From assembly GCA_023078555.1 (NCBI GenBank), contig CM041197.1, positions 10,564,160 to 10,628,159 on the forward strand: 64,000 nt of DNA. Reading direction: 5' to 3'. This DNA comes from Ulva prolifera (lineage: Eukaryota > Chlorophyta > Ulvophyceae > Ulvales > Ulvaceae). The notes under the pieces were generated by a model. That model worked only from the letters and a program-made list of their open reading frames with translations. It was not told the origin of the DNA and ran no database searches. Positions 43,101 to 55,100 of the stretch are shown piece by piece. Made by a program: the position numbers and the translations under genes. Within the stretch, counting starts at the first letter, position 1. Every line of letters begins with the position of its first letter.

Positions 43101-46100
43101 TCCTGGGCATGTCCCCAGCCCCTCCCAATGCGGTCGGCTCGCGCTGCGAATGTGGCACTCTCATACAGCCGCATGATCTCGATCACGCGATGAATTGCAC
43201 ACACAATGCGGGGACCTGGACTTCGCGCCACAATATCGTTGAAAAACAATGGCGCGAGATCGGGTCCCACGCGTGTGTGGCATCCACGCGCATCCCGCGC
43301 ACAGCGCCGTTCGTCCGCGCGCGGCTCGCGGCCGCATCGAGGCAGATCCATGCTGGCCCGTTGGGCCCGCCCCCCCCTGCTCCGCCCCAGCCCGCCTCCC
43401 AGGTCGCGGGCCCTTCGCGTGGGGCAGCCTTGCCCGCGGCGCCGATGCCTGCAGCCCCGCCGCCGCCGCCGACCGCGCGCGCGGACGAGGCGCCGGCACC
43501 TACGCCTGCTCCGGCCGCCGACGCCGATGCTGGACACAGCGCCCAGATGGGGCGCCACGCGCCAGACGCAGCGCAGGCTGCGGCCCTGGCGGCGGCGGCG
43601 GCGCCGGGTGGTCAGGATCCAGCGGGGCCTGGGGAGCAGGCCGCTGCCGCGCAGGCAACGGCGCTGGATGAGGTGTTCAGGGCAGTGGCCCAGGAGAAAC
43701 TGGGGGAAATCATGTTTATGCCGCCGGGCGACCCTTTGTGCATAGGAGATGTGTCGGTTGTGAACCCCTGTGCTGGTTCCTATTGCGGCCGTGCGGCCCG
43801 CGAGGACGGGGGTGCTGCGGAGACGCGGGACGTGCAGAAACGCACTGCTTATCGTTTGTGCGACCCTGATGCGTATAGTTTCGTGCCGTTGTCGCATGAG
43901 ACGCATGGTCGCTTGGGGCGGCCTGCCATGAATCACTTGAATCGGCTGGCGGAGGTTGCGTCTCGGTGTGGTAAGGTGAACCGTGCTTTGTTTGTGACGA
44001 ATGCTCTGCGCCGGTTGAGTGTGGCATTGTGCAAGGGGAATGCTCTTGTGCTCCGTGCGGGGCTTCAATCTTTGGCTGGCATCACCGGCCGAGCTGTGGT
44101 ACGTGCTCGTGCCCGGCCTAGTGCCATGATTGCGTGAGTGGATTTGCGTGTGTATTCCTAGCAACGGCTCGCTGCCCGGCCTCTGTCCTTTGTAACTACA
44201 TACATACACAGACACCCACGCACGCGAAACCCACCACGCCCAAAAAAAACAACCCCGCAGCACCGGCGCAGAAGACACAGATCCGTAGACCGCCAAGCAC
44301 ACACCCACACACCCACAAACCCAAACCCACACACGCACGCACAAACCCCACGGCCGACACACAACACCACAACCACCAGCACGACAACGCCCGCCGCCGT
44401 ACGACAAGGCCAAACCCAACACACTGCCGCTTGAGGCCGCCCATCATGGCCACCCGATTGCCGGGGGCCGCCCTGGCCCCAAGACCCACCCTCACACCAC
44501 CGAGCCACAGCACACCACGCCAGCCCGGCACACCGCCGCGCAGCCTCGCCGGCCCACGCCGAACCGCACCCAGGACAATGCATCGCCCAAGCCGTCTCCG
44601 CAGGCCCTGCACATCCAACGAAGTTTGAGGTGGTGCTGTGAGAATCTGTGTATCTGTGTCAATTTGAAGTCAGGATCCATTGGTCCAAGCCGTTGCAGCT
44701 GGCGTGAAGGTTTCGCGTGGGTCGAGCCACTTGATACTGACTCGTTCGCAAGAACCCGCACGGAATTCACAAATTTCCAGCATATTTGGTTGCTTCGCCT
44801 TTCATCATCAAGTCTGCGTTGTACTCCAGAAATGAATGGTGCCAGCTTTGAGCCAGTTCAGCTGCATGCAGTCCATCCTGGCCCCCATGGTGCTGGAGAA
44901 CCTGGCGTGCACGGGCACCGAGGAACGCCTCGTGGACTGCCCCGGCTCCCGAGACCCTCCAGACTACGCCTTCATGACCCCTAACTTTGACCCCGATTAT
45001 GTCTACACATACTACGGCGCCAGGACCGAAGGCTGCGACCCCCTCGGGGCAACGTACGCCTTTGTGGCCTGTGGCACTGAGACTGGTCCAAGTGCGGTGC
45101 CCTGCTGCTCGACGTGACGTTCATGCATTGGCACATGCATTGCAGCGTCGGCTCCATGCAGGCGGCAACGTCGCACTGGGTGGTCGCGCATAAGTATGGG
45201 ACCGGCCTTATGCGCGGAATTATGAGCGTGCGACACACCATGTATTTCTCGAAAAGGCTGGCAAGCACCGTCGCCATATGACTGCACAGCGCCGTAAACC
45301 AATCGTGCGCATCCTGGGCCGAGGTAAATACTGTATTTCGGCACAGTTTTGACTTCCGCGACGCTTGGTCGTTGACTCCGGGAGCGATCGGGCAAGCGCA
45401 GCTACGTTAGTGCCTACGCGAACGAATGTACAGCTCCTACATCAGGCTTCCTTGAATCAACGATAACGAGTACTTACAAAGGCACAGATCTGTAATTGCA
45501 GTTATGGCTGCGACGAGAGGCTGTTCACATGGGCCTTCTGCGGGAGCTGTTCAGTGCTCAGGCCTTACATGTTCTCCAGAGGGCTGAAACTGCTCCAAAG
45601 AACGACAAAAAGGGCTTCAAGTTGATCAGTTCGTGTTTTCCAAACAATCTGGACTTCGTCGATCTTGTTCCCGCTCGTTGACGGCAGGTCAAGTGTCCGG
45701 AAGGGCACCCGTCAGACCCGCGGCGCAATCATGATTTGACTTCAATGATTCGCCTCGACTACAACTTGATACGGTATCAGTTTACGACATCAGCTTCTAC
45801 AGGCGGCATGCATCGACCTGTCCTGACCTTTTCGCGTCTTTCGATGTGCAGTGTCGCCTGTGATCCGTGCTTGACAACAAGTGGCGCAGTCCCGATGGTC
45901 AGCTGGTTTCAATGTCCTGGCGTCCGGCCTTGGCGTGCCCGTCATGCCAAGATGTCACAAAGTGTTTCAGACTGATGCAAATCGAGATGGTCATAACGTT
46001 CAAGCGTATCATCGTCAGATCGTGTGCTGCATTTACCGGACACATGCAAATCGTATCCGCCTTCTCGCCAACAACTTCTGCCGATCCGCCTCAGAATGAA

Positions 46101-49100
46101 CATCTCCTGCATTTCTGATACCGCAGTTTGGAGAGATGGTTCCGTAGGAATGCCTTGATGCATTGATTGTATGCTTTTGTGTCAACCCATCGTCACCACG
46201 AACGCACCCGATACAGGTACGCCTCGGATGAACCCATCAAAGGTCTGTTTCCGGTTAATATATTTGTTGAGGAGAAGTAAGTGCCCATGCGGTGAAATTC
46301 TGTATGTCATCCATGCGTTGTTGTTTCAGTTCCATATGCCAAAGCTACCTCGAATCGCACTTGCAATCAATACATGTATGAACTGCGACTGACATGACGC
46401 ACAGTTAAGTGTCAATCATATCACATGACTGTCACATCCCAGCCATGTTTGATTCATGGCAATTTCTTAACCGTTTGGATTGGTACTGATCCGTGATCAC
46501 CATACATCGGGTTATCAGGTCAGAACCTGCATCCATCACAATTGGTGAGAGACACGCGCGAACACATGGGAAGTTTTCTTGTGCAGGTGGACTGAGACTG
46601 AGGAAAGCTAACACAAGAGTAAATCTACATTGTGCCTCAAGTTCCAGTTACACCTGAGTCGTATGCAAAACCATCCGAACTGGTGGGACGAATGATAAAT
46701 ACTTGTAGGCGTGTAAGGTTGCTTTACATGGTGGAGAGATGCAATATTGGGATTGTTCATCCTCAAAACATGCCATCGAGCTTCGCAACCAACATTGACA
46801 TGCCTACCCGATGATACAATCCACATCCTGCGGCAAATGAATTGGCATTAAGTGACTGGCATCAAGCAGTAGTATCTCGAGGCAGTCGCGCGTATCGTGT
46901 CGAGCCTGTTGCTCCAATCTGGGGCGTGCCAAGGTATGGACATGCTCGGCGCCATCACACCGTGACGCCATCTGCCATGAAGTGCTGCTGTGCATTCACA
47001 TTTGCACACTGCGGATCAATAATGTGCAGAACTTTAGCTTGAATGGAGTAGCACTGCACCAATTCTCAGCTTGATGAGAGCAGGCTGGGTATGGATGTCT
47101 AGGCAATGTGCCCACAATGTATATTGCTGCGTGCCAGCACGGATACCAGCATCTGCCATGAAGTGATTATATCAATTCAGATGCAAACCAGGATACAATC
47201 AGCGAGTGCATATACTGAAGTTGCACTGCACCAATTCTCAGCTTGATCAGAGCAGGCTGGGAGTGGATGTTTAGGCAATGTGCCCACAATGAGTATTGCT
47301 GCGTGCCAGCACGGATACCAGCATCTGCCATGAAGTGATTATATAAATTCAGATGCAAACCAGGATGCAATCTGTGAGTTCATATACTGGAGCAGCACTG
47401 CACCAATTCTCAGCTTGATCAGAGCAGGCTGGGAGTGGATGTTTAGGCAATGTGCCCACAATGTGTATTGTTGCGTGCCAGCACGGATACCAGCATCTGC
47501 AATGAAGTGATTATATAAATTCAGATGCAGACCAGGATACAATCTGTGAGTTCATATACTGGAGCAGCACTGCACCAATTCTCAGCTTGATCAGAGCAGG
47601 CTGGGAGTGGATGTTTAGGCAATGTGCCCACAATGTGTATTGCTGCGTGCCATCACGGATACCAGCATCTGCAATGACGTGATTCTATGAACTCAGATGC
47701 AAACCAGGATACAATCTGCGAGTGCATATACTGAAGTTGCACTGCACCAATTCTCAGCTTGATCAGAGCAGCCTGGGAGTGGATGTTTAGGCAATGTGCC
47801 CACAATGAGTATTGCTGCGTGCCAGCACGGATACCAGCATCTGCCATGAAGTGATTATATAAATTCAGATGCAAACCAGGATGCAATCTGTGAGTTCATA
47901 TACTGGAGCAGCACTGCACCAATTCTCAGCTTGATCAGAGCAGGCTGGGAGTGGATGTCTAGGCAATGTGCCCACAATGTGTATGGTTGCGTGCCAGCAC
48001 GGATACCAGCATCTGCAATGACGTGATTCTATGAACTCAGATGCAAACCAGGACACAATCAGCGAGTGCATATACTGAAGTTGCACTGCACCAATTCTCA
48101 GCTTGATCAGAGCAGGCTGGGAGTGGATGTTTAGGCAATGTGCCCACAATGAGTATTGCTGCGTGCCAGCACGGATACCAGCATCTGCCATGAAGTGATT
48201 ATATAAATTCAGATGCAAACCAGGATCCAATCTGTGAGTTCATATACTGGAGCAGCACTGCACCAATTCTCAGCTTGATTAGAGCAGGCTGGGAGTGGAT
48301 GTTTAGGCAATGTGCCCACAATGTGTATTGTTGCGTGCCAGCACGGATACCAGCATCTGCAATGAAGTGATTATATAAATTCAGATGCAAACCAGGATAC
48401 AATCTGTGAGTTCATATACTGGAGCAGCACTGCACCAATTCTCAGCTTGATCAGAGCAGGCTGGGAGTGGATGTTTAGGCAATGTGCCCACAATGTGTAT
48501 TGCTGCGTGCCATCACGGATACCAGCATCTGCAATGACGTGATTCTATGAACTCAGATGCAAACCAGGATACAATCTGCGAGTGCATATACTGAAGTTGC
48601 ACTGCACCAATTCTCAGCTTGATCAGAGCAGCCTGGGAGTGGATGTTTAGGCAATGTGCCCACAATGAGTATTGCTGCGTGCCAGCACGGATACCAGCAT
48701 CTGCCATGAAGTGATTATATAAATTCAGATGCAAACCAGGATGCAATCTGTGAGTTCATATACTGGAGCAGCACTGCACCAATTCTCAGCTTGATCAGAG
48801 CAGGCTGGGAGTGGATGTTTAGGCAATGTGCCCACAATGTGTATTGCTGCGTGCCAGCACGGATACCAGCATCTGCAATGAAGTGATTATATAAATTCAG
48901 ATGCAAACCAGGATACAATCTGCGAGTGCATATACTGAAGTTGCACTGCACCAATTCTCAGCTTGATCAGAGCAGGCTGGGAGTGGATGTTTAGGCAATG
49001 TTCCCACAATGTGTATTGTTGCGTGCCAGCACGGATACCAGCATCTGCCATGAAGTGATTATATAAATTCAGATGCAAACCAGGATACAATCTGTGACTA

Positions 49101-52100
49101 CATACAATGGAGCAATGCTGCACCCAATGGCAGCTTAATCGAAGTATGACTTGGCATGGTATTCCTTTGTACTGTTTGTTTCACGTCTGATCATGCATCC
49201 AATAAATGCCCTGCTTCACAGGCAATCAAGGCTCCTGTGACTCCTGCATCCTGCGAGAGCCTAGATCCTCCGTGCATGTATAAGTTAAGGTGGCAGCTCG
49301 CCCTGTACATGTATTATGTCTATCGTGCTTGGTTGCTCGTTGTACGGAGCTGTGTGTTGGCCGAGGTGTAAAGTAAGTAAATCTAAATTTACTGAGCCGA
49401 ATCCTATTGGACTTTGAGGTGTGTTATCGTGCGTTTCCACGGCCAACGCAGTAATCCTTACACAAAGATGGCGACGCCGTGCACTGTGAATGAAAGTGCA
49501 AGCATCCACGAGAAATTATGCCACTGCAATGAGCTGCACACACCGCTTGGGCAGGTACAGTAGGAGGTCATCTAGCACCGCTGCAACATATCATCACGAT
49601 CCCATTTTCATGCTGTAGGAGGCATATTGTAAATTTGGCATCGAGACAGTGAGGCTATAGCTCATGTGGAATGACATTCACTGCGATCACGCCACGCACA
49701 CCAAACCGTTTGTGCCTTTCCCCGAGCAAAGCGGTTTTGACATAACCTTACATAGGAGCTACTGTAAAGTACCTGTAGAAAGCTTGGATGCAGCCAGCGA
49801 CGTGCAGTCACCGTAATTATGCGTAAGATGCACGGACGGGAGGCCCGTCTTCAAACAATAGAAATTCATACTGTACGCCACACAGACACCGTACGCGAGC
49901 GCATAGAACATACGATACAGTTGACACGATCACATCACGCATGCACTTAGCAATGTCTGAAAGCGGCGCATAGTCCAATGCTTCGAACTCGTGCACTGTT
50001 GCCTGCAACGCTGCATGATTGCCTGTTCCAACCTTGCGCAAATATCAGAAGATATTTCCACTGAACTCTTGAAGTATCTACGATGGTCTGGAGGCAGCAC
50101 CGGTTCTGCGTTCTGTCGGTTGTCCAAACCACCAGCTCGGGCGGGCCTCATGCATGTTGCCGTGGCGTCGAATGTCCCCATGCAACAGTAGCCTGGGCGA
50201 GGCGCGATCACCGCCCGCTAGCTTTGTTGCCAGTAAAGGTTGTGAAACACGCGTTGATACTTCATTGCTTGAACCACCATCTTGAGCGATGAGGTGCTGG
50301 CGAATGCGGTAGGCACCACATGTTCCCGCGGCGTACTGAAACGTTCGCTGCAACTGTTCGACAGAAGTGGGCGCTTCGCAGACACGAATACTTGTCTTGA
50401 TGGCATTGATTGTAATGGTTACCGCTTACGGCATTTAGTCTGTGATTCCATCCCGTTTAGGCCGACGTGCTTTTGTTAGCTTCTCACAATCACAAGAAAG
50501 TCCGACCGCTGCCCAGCCAGCGGGCAGTCTAAGATCTCCAAATTATGTTCATAGTATGGTTTCTTCTAGCTGAAGTGCAGTGTGGTGGGCCTTTTGGCCG
50601 TTTACAGGTGTCTGATACAGGGGCTGTCGTTTTGACGACGCTCAACACTGGTCCGTGTGACATGACGCCTCTGCGGCATTGCACGTTAAATGCTGAATTT
50701 TGTTATCCTTACATCAGCTGCTGATTGCTCCGTCGCAGCAGTGGCGCTTGGTCGCCAGAAGCACGTTGCCGTACGACATAGTTGCCATTCAGTGCAATTT
50801 CCCAAGCCTCTCTCCTTCCAACGCAACCACTTAGACAAGCATGCAGTGTAGCAGATCAAATGATATGGTGCTTGTCTGGAACAGCTCCATGGCCACACAG
50901 GTGTACGGAGTAGCAAGGTCGATGCACTGTTGTTGGCATGTCATCGTTGTTGACGCTCGTGAAAAACCCACGTCCGCATATGAAGGACATGTGGTAGGTA
51001 TCCGCTGTACAGTGTATCGAGTGAAAGCAGTTGCGGTGCACTGGCGCCGCGATTTGCGTTGTTGACAACGCGATGGTTCGCAGGTCGACGACATGATCAA
51101 CGGTAAACTACGTTGGCAAAGCGCACACACCACAGTAATTGTGTTTCAAGTCTCTGATGGATCGGGATGGTGCGATACTCAGCCATGTCCATGTCGTCGC
51201 CGTGTGCGTGTGTTGAATGGTCTTTGCCGCTTGCCATACATTAGATGATTGATGTTCGATTTCTTTTTCGCAGCTCCAGAATTGCGTCACCGTGGATGCA
51301 GCTGCGATTTCCAACACTGTGTTGGGGCCTCGTGGCGAAAGGCACGCGCTGCCTTCGATGTTGCGACAGGGCTGTTACGAGTTCCGCGGGCGCCGCGGCA
51401 CTAGTGGCACCTTGCAGCGGCGGTGCCCTGTTGCCACAAGAGTGCCACGAGTTCCGCGGGCCCCGCGGTACTAGCGGCACCTTGCAGCGGCGGTGCCCTG
51501 TCGCCACAGGTGCGCCACGGGTTTCGCGGGCCCCGCGGTACTGTCGTCACATGGCTACAGGGATCCCCGAACGATTGGACGTGCAGACCAACGTACGCCG
51601 TGATCACGCCATGCCTCCTAACAAGACACATCATGTTGCAGGATCAACAGGCACGCTGTATGTTTCTGCGAGACAATATGATGGATGTCCATCGGTTGAA
51701 CAAGGTCACGCAAGCAGACCCGCCTAGCTACGCTGTACCTATCCTTGGCCCCTACTGTGTCATGGCGTGCCTTCTATTGATTTGTAGTGCAGTACGTAGT
51801 CTTGGAATATTGCAGATCGGGTGCTCTTCTCATGAAGCAAGGTAAGAGACACACAACTGCACGAGCTGCATTTATCTCTAAGATATCCCACGTTGTACTG
51901 AACAAGAGCCACAGTCGCTTTATACATAGCTCACTGATAACTGCACAGACGCCACTCACTTGAAGTTGACTTTGTGAAGTTGCATGCCGACATAGCTTGT
52001 GTCTGGGTCGTACCAGCCGCTTGCATGGCCGGCGACTGCAGGCAGCCCAGTCAATGTTCTGCGATTAACATCATTTGAATAAGAAACTGCTGTCACTGTG

Positions 52101-55100
52101 CGGAGGCGTACTCACGTGCCGTGAGCAGCGCTACGCAGAGGTCGTTCGTTTGCCATGCGCCTTCAGATTCGCCACGAGTGGCCATTCTGGTGGGCATGGC
52201 AAACGCACGACTTCTGTGTAGCTCTGCTGGCCACGAGATTGCGTCACGGCGGCGGCGCAGATCAAACTCTTCTGTCTCGTTGACACAATGAAACAGCGTG
52301 CGAGATGCACTGCGGGGAATAGCGTCTTTGACGGTACACACAGCCCACCTACCAAAGCAGAGTATCGCCGATCCCCCGACCCGGGATCATAAACACGCGG
52401 TGCCCGCGCATAAAGATGCCTCGAATGGGTAAGGGGATAAGTGCGGATTTATGCGCGGGCTTATGTGGCGGTCATGTCATAATTATGGCTCCAATATGCG
52501 CGAACACCCACTTAGACGAACCCCACCGCAGTTGCTCTCTGTTCTAGCGGCCGCGTGCATGGACTATCCACCAAGGCTTGAACTCGCAATGATATCATAT
52601 TGCAGAGCTTCGGCTCTGTTATAGGTGGCTTCATGAGACCTGAAGCTGCGCAGCGCAGGCTTTCGAGCTGCGACTGTGTCGCCACTGTGTATGTATGCAT
52701 GCTGTATATGTACCGGGCGGCCGTACACAAGCACATGTTCTGCCGAGTCGTGTCTGAATGTGAAGGGGAACCACTCCTGCAGCCACCGTCATGCATGCGA
52801 ACGGGGCCATGCCTGGCGCGATGTCATATCGCACCTTGAGAGCTACTTCAGTACATGCCATTTCAGTTATCTCAGGCTGCAATCTGGTGTGCACACAAAC
52901 AAAGTGCAACACCATGTGCGCCCAGACGGCCGTAGCTAGACAGACAGTGTGCGCAGCGACCTACAGTCACCTGTAGCAATCCATCTGCTGCATCTCATAT
53001 CCCATCCAATCTGGTAATGCTTCTTGACCGCATTGCAAGTTCAGTGAAAGATAATGAAGGGGGGAGCCATCTGTCATGCTTGCGATTCATCTCGTCGCAC
53101 GCGTGGAGCCTGCCTGCTTGCATGGTTCCAGACGAAACGTGCAGGGATCGCCGTTGCGGTATCGTCCAGGTTCATTATAGCATGCTGTCAACATTGTGCA
53201 GATGCGGGCGACCTGAGGCTGACCGGAGGCTTGAACTCCGAGGACGGCAACTCGCAGTTCGGGCGGCTCGAGGTCTTCAACAACGGCGGCTGGGGCACCG
53301 TCTGCGACCGCACCGGCCGAGAGTTTCGCCGAAACATTGGTCTCACAGCGTTTTCTGACGAGTCGGTGGATGTCGCCTGCCGGCAGCTCGGGTTCGCTCA
53401 GGGCTCCAAGACCAAGCTATCTGTGCGCCCCTTAGCCACTTTCCGGCTGACCATTCTTGATTGAAAACCAGCCTCTCCAGTGGCTGCTAGCTCAGCCGCG
53501 GTGCATGCTCGGGCGCCCTGTCTGCGTACTCATGGTACCCGGCAGCGTGCTGCTTGCGGTTGGCCGTCTGTGTTGATGGCGGTGGCGTGCATGGCATGCA
53601 CACACACATTCATATACTGGGGGCCCGGCCACTGTTCTTTGTAATTATATATAACGGCAGTGCTGTGGTACGCGTTCGTGCCCGGCCTAGTGCCATGAAT
53701 GAGCAAGTGGGTATGCAAGGGGATCCGAGAACCAGCTTCATGCCCGGCTCTATCCTTCGTAGCTACATATTCACAACATTCAGTTACACGTGATTCTTTA
53801 AAGTAGACACTCTGCTGGCGCCGGCCGGCTAAATCAGATAGTGCACCATGTATTGTGAGCTCTAGTAAAAGCACAAAATATGCGCATGACTGAGTTCGTA
53901 GTCTCAAGAGAAGTGCATATGCGGTGGTCGGAATCCTGTCGCTTGCCACATCTTACACCTTTGCTGTATCGTGAAGCACACTGTTGTTGCCTCTTGCTAT
54001 ATCTTGCACTAGCCGGCCTAAGAAGAGGCTGTAGCGTTTCACCAAACATCTGTTGTTATTAACATGCGAAGCTCACTGACTTCACCACAGCATCAAGCCA
54101 CTATTACAACTTCTTGATGCTACGATACACAGTTCCTGGCTGAACGTGCTAGCTCTACACCTGCCAGGAAATGGTTGTGTCAAAGCTCTTCAACGGTGCA
54201 ATTGTTGCAAGAGCGTGCCTGGGTGAGGTTCTTGGTGGGAGGCCTTGTCTCATGGCCTTTTTGTCTCATGCTTTGGGTGTGCATGCAGCAGCCGACCATA
54301 TCGCTGGACGACAGACGCGTGCCGACGTGGCTTGCCGGCGCGGCCTGTGACGGCACCGAGGCGGCCCTCACCGACTGCCCAGGCGTGGCCTTCGGTAACA
54401 ACACCCAGGCCTGTGGATTGGGTGATGTGCTGGTGATTTTGTGCTTCAACAGCGCTCAATCTAGTGGTATGTCTCTTCCACTGCGTCACAATGGTCTTGG
54501 CTGTTTCTTGTTGTCTCGAACAAGTGCCGCATGACGGTGTGGCCCGCCCAGATGGTGGCGAAGTAAGCCTAGGGCTACTTAAGGCGGACGTCGTCTGGTC
54601 CACAGCCTAGTGCGCTGCGATTCCTGCTCACGTGTTTGCCATGCTGCGATAATTAACCCTGGCGATGATGACTCTTTTCCACAGGGGCATGTACTAAGCA
54701 TCTTGGCCGGTATTCAACACAGACGCTCCTGTGGCTGTACAGGCAGAGATGGCGAGCTGCGCCTCGTGCAAGGTGGCGCGGGCCCAGGCTACGAGTACGG
54801 CCGCCTGGAGATCTTCCTGCGGGGCTTCTGGAGCACCATGTGCGACACGGACGGCTTCACCCCCGACTCGGCACAAGTGGCCTGCAGCATCCTCGGCTTT
54901 GATGGCGGCTCCTCCATCCAGTTCAGGCAGCCATACTCCGGCTTCGAGAACCAGGTAGGTAGTTCAGTATCAATGTTTTGCTGATTGCATTTGCATTGTA
55001 CCTGTCTAGACAAGGGCAGTTCTGAAGGCGTGGCCTTGCCGTGGAGTCCAAGCTTTCTGCAGTGCAATGCACTGGACGGCTAACATGTTCATATGTTGCT

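Noticed and set aside
42884-44422. 512-codon open frame on the minus strand over the end of LINE-B2
   Set aside because: Same antisense artefact, extended into the C/A-rich segment.
47167-49123. Series of 67-121 codon frames with near-identical sequence (…HLNLYNHF…)
   Set aside because: They are chance readings of the 172-bp satellite monomer. A period of 172 is not a multiple of three, so no long repeat protein can exist.
46960-49125. CRISPR array or other spaced-repeat immunity locus
   Set aside because: The repeats are contiguous 172-bp monomers without unique spacers, in a eukaryotic intron.
52545-52600. B-box-like phrase GGCTTGAACTCGC
   Set aside because: No A-box or cloverleaf pairing at the right distance.
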